Source: Methylovorus sp. MM2
GTDB taxonomy: Bacteria > Pseudomonadota > Gammaproteobacteria > Burkholderiales > Methylophilaceae
DNA length: 64,000 nt
Reading direction: 5' to 3'
Assembly (NCBI RefSeq): GCF_001648895.1
Contig: NZ_LXUF01000011.1
Span: forward strand, 124,001-188,000
Below the pieces are notes generated by a model. That model was not told the DNA's origin, made no database searches, and saw nothing but the letters and a program-made list of their open reading frames with translations. This document shows positions 54,975 to 63,428 of this stretch, piece by piece. The translations under genes were made by a program, and so were the position numbers. Numbering within the stretch: the stretch's first letter is position 1; every line of letters starts with the position of its first letter.

Positions 54975-56330
54975 ATGCAAACCAACCTTAAGCCAGATTC
55001 CGGCAATCAATCTCTTTCTGTAGACAACAAAAACGGTGACAGCCTATCCGTCCCCGCCCGCACGGCGCAGCCGGCGGACGGAGTCGGTGGGATGGAACCG
55101 GATGCGCCGCCTACTAACAGAGCATCCTATAACAGCAATCAAGTAGAAGATAGAACTGAGAACCCGAGTGATTGCAGGGATTATTTTCAGCCTTTAAGGT
55201 GGGGTGTTGATACGCTTTACCTCTCCTATCATGGCTCAATCCATAACACAGTCGATAACGAGCTTAAGGATTTAAAGGCCTTAGCCCAATCTCAAGACGA
55301 TCAAGAACTAGCCCGCGCGCAATACGAGATAAATGACCATATCTTTGAAGTTAAAGATAAAGGCGCGGGACGTTTCCCCTACATCCTCGAGGACAAGTCC
55401 TTTCGGCTTCAGATAGCCCGTAAATTACTCCTTCCGCTGCTCTATGGCAGAGTTTCCAGCTATTTCCTAGCCCATGCCTCACCTCGGCAAGCAGAAGCCT
55501 CCCTACGCTCTATAGCAACTCATTTAGGCCAAGTCGAACCGGACGAAAGCACTAGCCGTATTGATCTGTACGTAGATTTTGTGTCATCTGTCCGTATGGA
55601 TGGCTGGACGCGTGAAGCTTGGGTGACCCGTGCCAGTGCCATCGATAACTATTCACGGGATCAGAAATTCACGGGCTGGGCCATTGGTGCAGGTGGCAAT
55701 ATGATTGCAAGGCTTTATAACAAGACCGAAGAGATCAAAAAAAGCGGTAAGACCTATTTATTTGAATTATGGAAAGCCCAAGGCTGGGACGGTGAGTCCG
55801 ATGTATGGCGATTGGAGTTTGAATTCAAGCGTGAAATATTAAGCCAGTTTCGATTGAGTACGCTGGACAGTGTCTTAAAGAACCTAAATGGCTTATGGAG
55901 CTATGCCACGACCGAATGGCTAAAGCTGACCGAGCCTAATCCCGACGACAAGACCAGATCACGCTGGCCTATCCATCCGTTATGGGCTTATCTGTCCACT
56001 ATTGATTGGGAAACGGACGGAGGCGTACTGCTTAGAAAGTTTAACCACCAGCGCACACCTTCTGACGAATACCTGTTCGGTCACATGCAAGGTCTTTTAA
56101 CGTCTTTTATGGCAAAGTCTGGTGTAGTTGACCTAGATGCCTGGCTAGATGAATATAAGCACTGCGAGGGATGGCGGGCTGGAAAGGAAACATTATGGCC
56201 CAACATCAAGAAGGACTCTACAAAAGGCCTGACTCTAGGTACTGGTGGATCAATGCAACCCTCCCGAACGGCAAACGAGTACGCGAGAGTGCTGGGACTG
56301 AAGACCGGATCGAAGCGGAAGCGTATCTAG
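54975..56330 (+). CDS. rolling-circle-type replication initiator (Rep_trans-like)
   Basis: 451 residues from ATG 54975 with GGAGG 5 nt upstream; the longer frame begins inside the leader hairpins. The protein resembles replication initiation factors of filamentous phages and pT181-type plasmids: [13 protein letters not shown] (about 65), [12 protein letters not shown] (about 190) and [12 protein letters not shown] (about 280). Residues after about 400 are encoded over the start of the integrase gene (136-bp overlap) and have no recognisable fold. Probably drives replication of the excised element. Confidence 0.75.
   Translation: MQTNLKPDSGNQSLSVDNKNGDSLSVPARTAQPADGVGGMEPDAPPTNRASYNSNQVEDRTENPSDCRDYFQPLRWGVDTLYLSYHGSIHNTVDNELKDLKALAQSQDDQELARAQYEINDHIFEVKDKGAGRFPYILEDKSFRLQIARKLLLPLLYGRVSSYFLAHASPRQAEASLRSIATHLGQVEPDESTSRIDLYVDFVSSVRMDGWTREAWVTRASAIDNYSRDQKFTGWAIGAGGNMIARLYNKTEEIKKSGKTYLFELWKAQGWDGESDVWRLEFEFKREILSQFRLSTLDSVLKNLNGLWSYATTEWLKLTEPNPDDKTRSRWPIHPLWAYLSTIDWETDGGVLLRKFNHQRTPSDEYLFGHMQGLLTSFMAKSGVVDLDAWLDEYKHCEGWRAGKETLWPNIKKDSTKGLTLGTGGSMQPSRTANEYARVLGLKTGSKRKRI
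55048..55081. repeat. GC-rich inverted repeat in the rep 5' region
   Basis: CCGTCC(CC)GCC pairs with GGCGGACGG around a GC-rich loop. It sits in the low-complexity N-terminal coding part of rep, the same relative place as the structure at 62194-62268 in the second rep gene, and could be a double-strand origin. Confidence 0.35.
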
Positions 56331-57265
56331 CGAAGTTAAAACTGGATGCCTACCGTGAACATCACTTTGGGATTAAACAGCAACGCTCGTGGCAGGAAGC
56401 AGTCGTCAGGTTTCTTGCGGTCAAGGCAACACTGCGTGATGTGAAAGGGTATTACGGCATCTGCCGACGTCTGGATAACTACCTAGGCGACAAGATGCTA
56501 AACCAGATCAATGGCGACATTATCTGGAACATCATTCAGGGTGAAATGAAACGTGGCAATGCGATTGCAACTATTAACCGTCATCTGGCGGTGACTAGGG
56601 CAATTATGCGGATGGCACGCGATGAGTGGCAGTGGATTGATAGCATGCCCAAGATAAGACTGTTATCGGGTGAAGTAGAACGCGACCGCTGGCTGACTAG
56701 AGAAGAAGCAGACAAGCTCATTGCAGCAAGTCCGCCTCACTTGGCAGCGCTTATTAAATTTGCTTTGGCGACCGGATGCCGTGCGAGTGAGATCACTGGT
56801 CTGGAATGGAACCGTGTTGATCTGGAACGGCGGACAGCATGGCTAGACAAGACCAAGAACAAAACGCCGCGAGGTGTACCCCTGAACTCGGATGCCATTG
56901 AGGTATTGGAATCTGTAATGGGTCAAAGTACTCGTTATTGCTTCACGTACAAAGGTGAGCCGATTAAGCGGGCGATTACCAATCATGCTTGGTATGGTGC
57001 AGTGGAACGTGTTGGGCTGTCGGATTTACGATTTCATGATCTTAGGCACACATGGGCTTCATGGCACAGGCAGGCAGGAACCAGTTGTGATGAACTGAAA
57101 GATTTAGGCGGATGGAAGTCACGGCAAATGGTGGATCGTTACGCGAAATTTGCAACCGAGCATTTAACCGCTGCGGCCTCACGAATCGAGTCTGGGCGTG
57201 AAGGGAAAGTGATCAGTCTTGTCACGTTCAAGTCACGTTTAGATGAAACAAAGGCCTACGCATAA
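56195..57265 (+). CDS. int: tyrosine-family integrase
   Basis: 356 residues from ATG 56195, with AAAGGAAA upstream; start overlaps rep by 136 bp. N-terminal DNA-binding part ([19 protein letters not shown]), core-binding domain (about 50-140) and catalytic domain with Arg in [12 protein letters not shown] (about 197), HDLRH (about 284), Trp/His-box GGWKSRQMV and Tyr in VDRYAKF (about 315). Sited 21 bp from the right attachment site, as usual for integrative elements in tRNA genes. Confidence 0.93.
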   Translation: MAQHQEGLYKRPDSRYWWINATLPNGKRVRESAGTEDRIEAEAYLAKLKLDAYREHHFGIKQQRSWQEAVVRFLAVKATLRDVKGYYGICRRLDNYLGDKMLNQINGDIIWNIIQGEMKRGNAIATINRHLAVTRAIMRMARDEWQWIDSMPKIRLLSGEVERDRWLTREEADKLIAASPPHLAALIKFALATGCRASEITGLEWNRVDLERRTAWLDKTKNKTPRGVPLNSDAIEVLESVMGQSTRYCFTYKGEPIKRAITNHAWYGAVERVGLSDLRFHDLRHTWASWHRQAGTSCDELKDLGGWKSRQMVDRYAKFATEHLTAAASRIESGREGKVISLVTFKSRLDETKAYA

Positions 57266-57284
57266 TGCGTAAGCCTCTGTTTTT
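57252..57284 (+). terminator. terminator overlapping the end of int
   Basis: AGGC-C-TACGCAT pairs with ATGCGTA-A-GCCT, then GTTTTTA. The left arm includes the last int codons. Confidence 0.75.
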
Positions 57285-57286
57285 AT

Positions 57287-57332
57287 TGGTGGGCTGTGCG
57301 GGGATCGAACCCACGACAAACGGATTAAAAGT
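57287..57332 (-). repeat. right attachment site: 3' fragment of tRNA-Lys
   Basis: Minus strand reads GACTTTTAATCCGTTTGT, the GTGGGTTCGATCCCC T arm and GCACAGCCCACCA acceptor end: the 3' half of tRNA-Lys(UUU). No D arm is present beyond it. Direct-repeat partner of 49545-49589; the two bound a 7.7 kb element with int at this end. Confidence 0.75.
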
Positions 57333-57759
57333 CGGTCTCATTGCGTTACTAAAAATCACTGTCCGCGCCAGATAAGGCTCTTAGAGATGGTAGTACCACT
57401 AAGAAGTACTAAAAACGACTATTGCGTTGACACTTGGTTGACAGTTTTTTAGGCGTCTTTTTGATTCAATTCTTTAAATTCAAGAGGTCGATTGGGTTTA
57501 TGTCGTTAGTAGGAAATAACGCAAAGAAATAGGTATCGATTATTCTAAATAACACATAAAAGAGAACCACAAACAACAATAATGTGACGATGAATCTCGT
57601 CAGTGACGATTTGCTTTTTCTGAATGTCTTTATCGTCTTTCACAATAAATCCTCCTGAATTTTTCAGAAGAATATCAAAAAATATATCGAATGTCAGCAC
57701 GACTTATTAGAGTGGAAGCATTCCGGTAATTCGCTAAAATCGCAACGCGCTATAGATCA
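57333..57759. other. non-coding DNA beyond the right attachment site
   Basis: Contains two further TACTAAAA copies (57347-57354 and 57407-57414) matching the left side. No gene recognised in the rest. The left copy of the 27-bp repeat (57719-57745) begins here. Confidence 0.5.
57719..57745 (+). repeat. 27-bp imperfect direct repeat, left copy
   Basis: Matches 58266-58292 at 23 of 27 positions (core CGGTA-TTCGCTA-AATC-CAA). The two copies flank the gene at 57760-58197 exactly, 547 bp apart. Confidence 0.6.
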
Positions 57760-58197
57760 TTACTTATCGATTTTCTTTGGCTCAGGGCAAGGATATGCCT
57801 CATGAAAAGCAGTTATAGCAAAGAAAATCGCAGGTTTTTGGTGTTGGTGAGGATTCATTTCAAGACCATCTTTGAGAACAGAAATTAAATCATCAAGCGG
57901 AGTCTTGGGAGGAATACAAAAATTGTATTTATTATTCATACCTCCCACATCTTGTATGACGGCAGAGAATTCAGAGAGGGCCCTAATATAAGCTGGCAAC
58001 TTACCAAATACGATCGCTTCTTGAAGACTCCCCTTTCCGGTTTCTTTAACTCTCTTAAAAGTATAGATGTCACTTAATAAGTTAGCTCCTAAATAATCAG
58101 TCTGTATGTTTTCAGTAGGTTGAGGTTTGTTGGCTGATTGCTCTTCAGCGAATAGCATCGTAGGTGCTATCAAAATCAGTAAAAGCAAATACTTCAT
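57760..58197 (-). CDS. Rap1a/Tai-like periplasmic protein
   Basis: 145 residues with a signal peptide (MKYLLLLILIAPTMLFA, cleaved near residue 17). The C-terminal part, FCIPPKTPLDDLISVLKDGLEMNPHQHQKPA followed in sequence by AFHEAYPCP (split here by a few residues), fits the Rap1a/Tai immunity family with two Cys that form a disulfide. Those proteins neutralise type VI secreted Ssp1/Tae amidase effectors in the periplasm. No cognate toxin is adjacent, so an orphan immunity role is only inferred. Confidence 0.55.
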   Translation of the reverse strand: MKYLLLLILIAPTMLFAEEQSANKPQPTENIQTDYLGANLLSDIYTFKRVKETGKGSLQEAIVFGKLPAYIRALSEFSAVIQDVGGMNNKYNFCIPPKTPLDDLISVLKDGLEMNPHQHQKPAIFFAITAFHEAYPCPEPKKIDK

Positions 58198-58265
58198 GAT
58201 TATTCCCCTTTAAGTGGTTTTTGCTATGACCTAGTTTTTAACGAGACTTTATCACTTCATAGATA

Positions 58266-58292
58266 CATTTCGGTAGTTCGCTAGAATCACAA
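58266..58292 (+). repeat. 27-bp imperfect direct repeat, right copy
   Basis: Partner of 57719-57745; differs at four positions, all transitions. Confidence 0.6.
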
Positions 58293-58404
58293 AGCACAAA
58301 TAGCATCAAGAGGCGGCATAAAGCCGCTTTGCTATTTATACGCCCGCTTGCAGCGGTTTCACTCTTGACCCTATTTCCACTTTGTTATGTGTGTCGGCCA
58401 TGCC

Positions 58405-58445
58405 GTATGGCGAGGGCTGAACCCTTCTGGTTCGCCTTCCCATAC
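58405..58445 (+). other. long hairpin upstream of 58478
   Basis: GTATGG pairs with CCATAC, and inner GGC(T)GAACC with GGTTC(G)CC around a TTCT loop, making a stem of about 18 bp with bulges. It lies 32 bp before the next start codon, between a small stem GGCGGC-ATAAA-GCCGC (58312) and the gene. Could be an RNA leader or a single-strand origin of the phage-like element. Confidence 0.4.
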
Positions 58446-58477
58446 AGCAGACCTTAAACGCATATAGGAGAAATTAG

Positions 58478-58735
58478 ATGTTGAAGATCAGGAATGTGAA
58501 CGATGAGACGAAGTGGAAAGACTACAGCAGGGTCGATTACGTTTGTAATCAGGCAAACGTCCGTATCACTGCGATCAGTGATGATCAGAAGCGAAGGGAG
58601 TATGCATTGAAGCAGATCAGGGCATTGGGATTCAAATGTCAGGTGATCTGGGAGAGAAAGGAGATACAGGTATTCAATCAGACTGTGGATGGAAAAAGGA
58701 TTTTCATCTGCTCTATCGAAGATGAGAGGAGATGA
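58478..58735 (+). CDS. small hypothetical protein
   Basis: 85 residues, charged, mixed alpha/beta, after ATAGGAGAAATTAG. No family recognised. It has its own terminator (58766), which supports expression as a single gene. Confidence 0.6.
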   Translation: MLKIRNVNDETKWKDYSRVDYVCNQANVRITAISDDQKRREYALKQIRALGFKCQVIWERKEIQVFNQTVDGKRIFICSIEDERR

Positions 58736-58765
58736 GGATTTTATGTGACAGTGGATCAGATGATT

Positions 58766-58788
58766 AAGCCCCGAGAGGGGCTTTTAAT
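58766..58788 (+). terminator. rho-independent terminator
   Basis: AAGCCCC, loop GAGA, GGGGCTT, then TTAATTT. Confidence 0.85.
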
Positions 58789-58861
58789 TTGGTAGACTAT
58801 ATGAATATATCTGTGACTGAGACAATAAACCTGTATAGCATTATTTAACGAAAGTAACTCT

Positions 58862-60436
58862 ATGCCAATTACAAAAAGCACCATTATCTTAGTTGTTGAT
58901 GACTTTGAGTCTATGCGCAAGGTAACAAGGAGTCAGCTTGAAACGTTAGGGGCTGCCGCCAAAAATATTCTGCAAGCAAAAGATGGTGCTGAGGCTTTGC
59001 GTATTTTGCAAAATCACCTAGTTGATATAGTCATAACAGATTGGAATATGCCTGTAATGACAGGACTTGATTTGTTAATTGCTATGCGGGCGAATGCTAA
59101 GTTGAGCCGACTTCCCGTTCTAATGATTACAGCCGAAGCTGAGCGTGCCCGTGTTGAGCAAGCTATATCTTATGGCGTGAGCGGTCTTTTGGTTAAACCT
59201 TACACTCCCGGAGCCTTGCTTGACCGAATTGAACGAGCAATGACTTGGCGGCCTAGGAAAGTTGATGGAATTGAACCAGCTATTGATGCTCCCGTTTCTT
59301 TATCCAAAGAAGCTGTACGCTCTACGATTCTGGTAGTCGATGATACTCCAGACAATTTGCATCTTATATCGCAATTGTTTAAAGATGAGTACCGAGTGCG
59401 TATCGCTCATAATGGAGAGAAGGCTCTGGAAATATGCACTTCCAATAACCCTCCAGACATTGTGCTGCTTGATATTATGATGCCTGGGATTGATGGTTTT
59501 GAAGTGGCTAAGCGTATGCGAGAGCACCCTAACTCCGAGAATATCCCAGTAATTTTTGTGACGGCAATGACCGACCAAGATGCCAAGTTGAAGGGCATGG
59601 AACTTGGTGCTGTAGATTTTGTAACAAAACCTATTGACCCTACTGCACTAATACCGCGTGTACGCAACTTCATGCGCTTTGTAGAGCTACGTAAACAGTT
59701 ACAAGCAGATTATGATGGTATGTTAGAAATGGCGCGCTTAAAAGAAGATGTTGAGCATATTACACGGCATGATTTGAAGGGGCCGCTGGCGGGGGTAATT
59801 GGACTAATTCAAGCGATGGAGGAGGATGACTCAACGAGTCGTAAACAATTTGAGCAGCTAAGGCTCGTAGAAGAAACAGCATTGCAATTGCTTAATATGA
59901 TTAATCTTTCTTCAGAATTATTTAAAATTGAGACTGGCCGATTTAAGCTTGATGCTCAGCCCGTTAAAATTAGTGATATTTTGCGACGTATCGTTGAGGT
60001 TTCACGCACAACATATAATGAAAAGCATTTGACCATATCTGTAGATACCGATATTACGGTTGTTGGCGATAAACCGCTTCAGATACTAGGCGATTCAATG
60101 TTTTGTTATTCTTTGTTTCAGAATTTAGTTAAAAATGCATGTGAAGCTGCACCGGAAAAAACACGTGTCATTGTCTCGTTGGTTGATGAGGATCCGGTTC
60201 AAATTAAAATTCAGAATAAGGGTGCTGTCCCAATAGCAATTCGTAATAGTTTTTTTGAGAGGTTTGTGACGCAAGGTAAATCTGGTGGTACTGGCTTGGG
60301 CACTTATTCAGCAAGGTTGCTAGCAGAAGCGCAAAATGGACACATTTCGTTGGACGTATCAGATGAGGATAATCTAACCATTGTTACAGTCAGTCTACCT
60401 AGATTGTTAGAAGTCGATGCTAATGTGGTAGTTTAA
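58862..60436 (+). CDS. REC-REC-histidine kinase
   Basis: 524 residues with an inverted order of two-component domains: receiver 1 (about 8-125, phospho-Asp in DIVITDWNMPV), receiver 2 (about 152-270, Asp in DIVLLDIMMPG), a HisKA-type helix pair with H-box HITRHDLKGPLAG (about 300) and an ATPase domain with N-box NLVKNACEAA (about 422) and G-box GKSGGTGLG (about 478). No sensor or TM domain, so cytosolic; input probably comes through the receivers. No partner regulator adjacent. Sits inside the accessory region. Confidence 0.9.
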   Translation: MPITKSTIILVVDDFESMRKVTRSQLETLGAAAKNILQAKDGAEALRILQNHLVDIVITDWNMPVMTGLDLLIAMRANAKLSRLPVLMITAEAERARVEQAISYGVSGLLVKPYTPGALLDRIERAMTWRPRKVDGIEPAIDAPVSLSKEAVRSTILVVDDTPDNLHLISQLFKDEYRVRIAHNGEKALEICTSNNPPDIVLLDIMMPGIDGFEVAKRMREHPNSENIPVIFVTAMTDQDAKLKGMELGAVDFVTKPIDPTALIPRVRNFMRFVELRKQLQADYDGMLEMARLKEDVEHITRHDLKGPLAGVIGLIQAMEEDDSTSRKQFEQLRLVEETALQLLNMINLSSELFKIETGRFKLDAQPVKISDILRRIVEVSRTTYNEKHLTISVDTDITVVGDKPLQILGDSMFCYSLFQNLVKNACEAAPEKTRVIVSLVDEDPVQIKIQNKGAVPIAIRNSFFERFVTQGKSGGTGLGTYSARLLAEAQNGHISLDVSDEDNLTIVTVSLPRLLEVDANVVV

Positions 60437-60454
60437 TAAAATATTTCTTTTAAT

Positions 60455-60491
60455 ACTTAAAAAATAAAAAAAGGCCCCTGACTGGGGCCTT
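60455..60491. terminator. bidirectional terminator
   Basis: AAGGCCCC, loop TGACT, GGGGCCTT, with a long A run on the left that becomes a T run on the minus strand. Ends the kinase gene and, more strongly, the minus-strand rep operon. Confidence 0.85.
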
Positions 60492-60628
60492 CTTCACTGG
60501 CTGATGTGTATTCGTAGTTGATCAGGCACTTGAGTGTGTCTGGTCAGCTTCGAATAGAGCGCCTGCGGCATTGCACCGCGATGAACCAGTGGGAGGGGTG
60601 AACCGGTTGTGCATGCCCTACTCTCTCT

Positions 60629-60691
60629 TTATCGTCTTATCGCGATAGCCATGAGGTATAGGATCAGTGCGGTGAGGTAGGTGATCATCAT
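60629..60691 (-). CDS. 20-residue membrane peptide
   Basis: Very short frame MMITYLTALILYLMAIAIRR starting 2 nt after the stop of the gene at 60694, with AGGAAATAAGC as ribosome site. Hydrophobic helix with two C-terminal Arg, like small phage membrane peptides. Supported by SD, coupling and composition only. Confidence 0.35.
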   Translation of the reverse strand: MMITYLTALILYLMAIAIRR

Positions 60692-60693
60692 GC

Positions 60694-61164
60694 TTATTTC
60701 CTGTAGCCATGTTTAGCCCCGAATCTGGGTTGGCCCTTCTCGTACTCGGGTAAGGTGTGGGTGACCCAGTGGATGTAATCCGCACCGGTCATGGCGTTAG
60801 TGGTTTGGGTGAGTTTCCCCATCTCGACCAGCTTGGCCCGTACCTTGTCGAAGGTCTCGGCACTCAATATGGTGGCCTGCGGATGCGGAGCCCGTCCGGT
60901 GTTGAACCTTAAGATGGCATTCATGACCGTGACCTGATTGTTGCGTCCGGTCTCGCTCTTCATCTGTGCCCTCACCCGCTCTCTTATCTTGTCGCCGTCG
61001 TACTGCATGCGTTTGTAGTAGAAGGCACGTGCATAGTCCTTCTGACGGCTGGCACTTAATAGTTCGTTGAAGTAATAGCCATCCATGTCGGCTGCGATGT
61101 CGTAGACACGGTCTATCTCCTGTTTACGCCAGCCTGTGATGGTTCGGGTCTGTATGATCTGCAT
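60694..61164 (-). CDS. hypothetical protein of the phage-like rep operon
   Basis: 156 residues, helical and basic, no recognised domain. 11 bp downstream of rep in the same direction. In filamentous phages this position holds the ssDNA-binding protein, but the sequence shows no clear OB-fold, so that role is only a guess. Confidence 0.6.
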   Translation of the reverse strand: MQIIQTRTITGWRKQEIDRVYDIAADMDGYYFNELLSASRQKDYARAFYYKRMQYDGDKIRERVRAQMKSETGRNNQVTVMNAILRFNTGRAPHPQATILSAETFDKVRAKLVEMGKLTQTTNAMTGADYIHWVTHTLPEYEKGQPRFGAKHGYRK

Positions 61165-61175
61165 AAGGTGTTCTC

Positions 61176-62393
61176 CTAAGAGGATAGGAACGAGAGGGAT
61201 ACCGGCATGTGTTCCAACTTATCGTGATGGAGCTGATGGCCGGTGTACTTGAATGAAGGTGGCAGGACGCCTTTGGGTAACTTGCCTTCACGGATGATCA
61301 TATCGAGGACGGCCTTGGGGGAGCCTTCGATATCGAGCATGAGGTTGAGTGCGGGACCGCACTGGCGTTTGAGCCAGCGTTTGGTCCGCTCATAGGAGAT
61401 CTGGGTGGTCTTTTGTATCGTGTGGATACGCTTCAGGTCATGACTGAAGGTGGCGAGTATCGGATAGGCGGCAGCGTAGTAGTCCTGCGGACGCTTCAAT
61501 ATGTCGAAGGGCACGATACGGTCGACGGATTTGAACTCGACTTCCATGCGTACCCATGGGGAGTTGGGGTCCCCTAGCTGCTTGCCCTTCTCATAGCCAC
61601 GGAAGTAACGGCCGTTGTTACGGTTACCGATGTAGATGGTGCGGCCTTTGCCATTGGGTTTCTTCCAGTTGCCGCGATGTTCGATGTTGGGGTCACGGCC
61701 ACCGTTATTGAACTTGCCATCGTCATAGGCTTTATCTAGGTCATCGACGGTATAGAGTTCACCCTTGATATCGTCATGGGCGAGGTCGATACGGGTGATA
61801 CCGGCATTCATGGAGGATTCTAGGAAGTCAAAGAGTCTTCTTTCCCACCCTCTCCTTGCAGCGGCACAGCCTGAACCATTGAGGACGAAGTGGACGGTGT
61901 TGCGTTGGCCGCCGTAACAGACGAAGCCGTACTTGTCGCCTAGGTTATAAGAGGTACGGTAGAAGTGCATGCCCTTGTCACGCTTGGACGTGATACCGAA
62001 GCCGAAGATGGATTCACAGGCGAGGGATGCGGCCATCATGATCTCTTGGTCCACTACCCCACCCTCCAGTATCTGGAAGGTATCCTCATGGACGGTGAAC
62101 TGGACCCAGTCCACAAAGCAGTGTTCAGAATCATAATGACTACGGGGAATGACCTGCTTTATCTTTCCGTCGTCACACACCAGTTCAATCTTTCCCCCCG
62201 TGTTACTAAGGGGGGCACAGCGACTGCGGTGCGTCCTCGCTCCGCTGCGGGCGCTCCTCGGCGCTGTGGTGTGGGCGTTGATGGCGTTGATATGATCGGG
62301 GACCGAAGCATCTATTGAGTCGAAGTCTTCAGGGGTGAGTCTGGCTCGGGCGAGCACATGGGCGTCGGCGTGGAGGTAGGGGCGTTTTTTCAA
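61176..62393 (-). CDS. filamentous-phage-type replication initiator (RstA-like)
   Basis: 405 residues with a TTG start (AGGAG 8 nt upstream) whose last bases overlap the stop of the HTH gene (TTGA), so translation is coupled. Replication-initiation-factor features: FVDWVQFTVHED (about 91), the AGITRIDLAHDDIKG block (about 195), the GRTIYIGNRNNGRYFRGYEKGKQLG block (about 235) and WVRMEVEFK (about 266). Nicks its own origin for rolling-circle replication by family. Residues about 42-60 are Arg/Ala-rich and correspond to the structured DNA at 62194-62268. Confidence 0.85.
   Translation of the reverse strand: MKKRPYLHADAHVLARARLTPEDFDSIDASVPDHINAINAHTTAPRSARSGARTHRSRCAPLSNTGGKIELVCDDGKIKQVIPRSHYDSEHCFVDWVQFTVHEDTFQILEGGVVDQEIMMAASLACESIFGFGITSKRDKGMHFYRTSYNLGDKYGFVCYGGQRNTVHFVLNGSGCAAARRGWERRLFDFLESSMNAGITRIDLAHDDIKGELYTVDDLDKAYDDGKFNNGGRDPNIEHRGNWKKPNGKGRTIYIGNRNNGRYFRGYEKGKQLGDPNSPWVRMEVEFKSVDRIVPFDILKRPQDYYAAAYPILATFSHDLKRIHTIQKTTQISYERTKRWLKRQCGPALNLMLDIEGSPKAVLDMIIREGKLPKGVLPPSFKYTGHQLHHDKLEHMPVSLSFLSS
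62194..62268. other. candidate rolling-circle origin inside rep
   Basis: CCCCCC (62194-62199) and GGGGGG (62210-62215) bracket the loop GTGTTACTAA; next to it CACAGCG (62216-62222) pairs with CGCTGTG (62262-62268) around a GC-rich, self-complementary stretch. Adjacent hairpins with a short AT-containing loop are the usual form of a Rep nick site. Assignment is by structure only. Confidence 0.4.
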
Positions 62394-62596
62394 AGAAAGA
62401 ACTCCTGCTCAAGGGCTAGCTTGTTGAGGAGTGCGAGGTTGATGAGGCGATGTTTGCCGATGAGTAATGTCGGCAGATATCCCCTGTTCATCCAGCCTTC
62501 GATGATGCCTTCACTCATCCCTATCATCTCTGCGAACTTCTGGCGCGAGATGACGGGTAATGACGGCATTTGACTTAAATCAATATGAGTGTCCAT
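62390..62596 (-). CDS. small HTH DNA-binding protein (MerR/excisionase-like)
   Basis: 68 residues; a MerR/Xis-type winged helix with ISRQKFAEMIGMSEGIIEGW and the wing RGYLPTLLIGKHRLINLALL. Proteins of this form precede rep in filamentous-phage and satellite genomes. First gene of the minus operon 62596-60629, divergent from the repressor at 62710. Confidence 0.75.
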   Translation of the reverse strand: MDTHIDLSQMPSLPVISRQKFAEMIGMSEGIIEGWMNRGYLPTLLIGKHRLINLALLNKLALEQEFFL

Positions 62597-62709
62597 AATC
62601 CCTTTTATATGCGCCTCTGTGCCTCAAAGTAAGTCAATGTAAGTGTTCTTATAAAACTATACTTTTATACAAACACACTGAATGGAACTGTACTCGAATA
62701 AAAACACAC

Positions 62710-62985
62710 ATGTCAATATCTCAAGGAAAAAAAATCAGACTTATTCGCGAAAGTGCCGGTATGGGACGGCAGGCATTTAGCGATACAACAGGAATCCCTA
62801 AAGACAGTTTGATTGGTTACGAAATGGAACGAATCAAGCCAGGCGGAGAAGTGTTATCTGCAATTGCAGGAAAATGGCCAGAATACGCAGCCTATCTGCT
62901 AACAGATGAAACCGACGTTAAGCAGCGCAATCCAGAAGTGGAATCAGTAGCGCGAGAATTGGAAAATCAGAAAAAGGCGAGTTGA
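62710..62985 (+). CDS. XRE-type phage repressor
   Basis: 91 residues with an N-terminal HTH (IRLIRESAGMGRQAFSDTTGIPKDSLIGYE) and a short tail with KWPEYAAYLLTDET, typical of small prophage repressors. Transcribed divergently from the rep operon over a 113-bp gap, as RstR is from rstA in CTXphi, so it probably represses that operon. Confidence 0.8.
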   Translation: MSISQGKKIRLIRESAGMGRQAFSDTTGIPKDSLIGYEMERIKPGGEVLSAIAGKWPEYAAYLLTDETDVKQRNPEVESVARELENQKKAS

Positions 62986-63173
62986 TCGCTCGAAGCGTTT
63001 TAAAGCGGTGGTTTAAATAAGGGGAGTTATTGTTATGTACGAGAACTCAAGAAATAGTTTGTATAGAATGCAAATGCAGAACTGATGCGCGTGGCTACTT
63101 TGACCTTTTACGACATATTGGAATTAGCAACTAATAATTAGTTGCAATTATATAAACTTTAACTAATAATCCG

Positions 63174-63428
63174 ATGTCCAAAACTAAAACCCATCTAGAC
63201 CGATTAATATTAATCCCAACTGATTACAGGTGGGATGAAATGGTTGGCCTTTTGAAACTCTTAGGCTATGAGTCAAAAGCAGGTGGAAAAACAGGTGGTT
63301 CACGCAGAAAATTTATTAATGCTGATGGACACATAATCAGCTTGCACGAACCACATCCAAATAAAATCGTTAAGTGTTATGTTTTGCGACAAATAGTAAT
63401 AACGTTCAAGGAAAGAGGAATATTGTAA
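63174..63428 (+). CDS. hicA: HicA-family toxin
   Basis: 84 residues: the dsRBD-like HicA fold with GGSRRKFINADGHIISLHEPHP (positions about 40-61, split motif) and the C-terminal VLRQIVITFKERGIL helix. HicA toxins cleave mRNA. The usual His of the GSHH motif is absent (GGSRR), as in some subfamilies. Stop overlaps the hicB start (TAATG). Start ATG 63174 lacks a clear SD. Confidence 0.83.
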   Translation: MSKTKTHLDRLILIPTDYRWDEMVGLLKLLGYESKAGGKTGGSRRKFINADGHIISLHEPHPNKIVKCYVLRQIVITFKERGIL

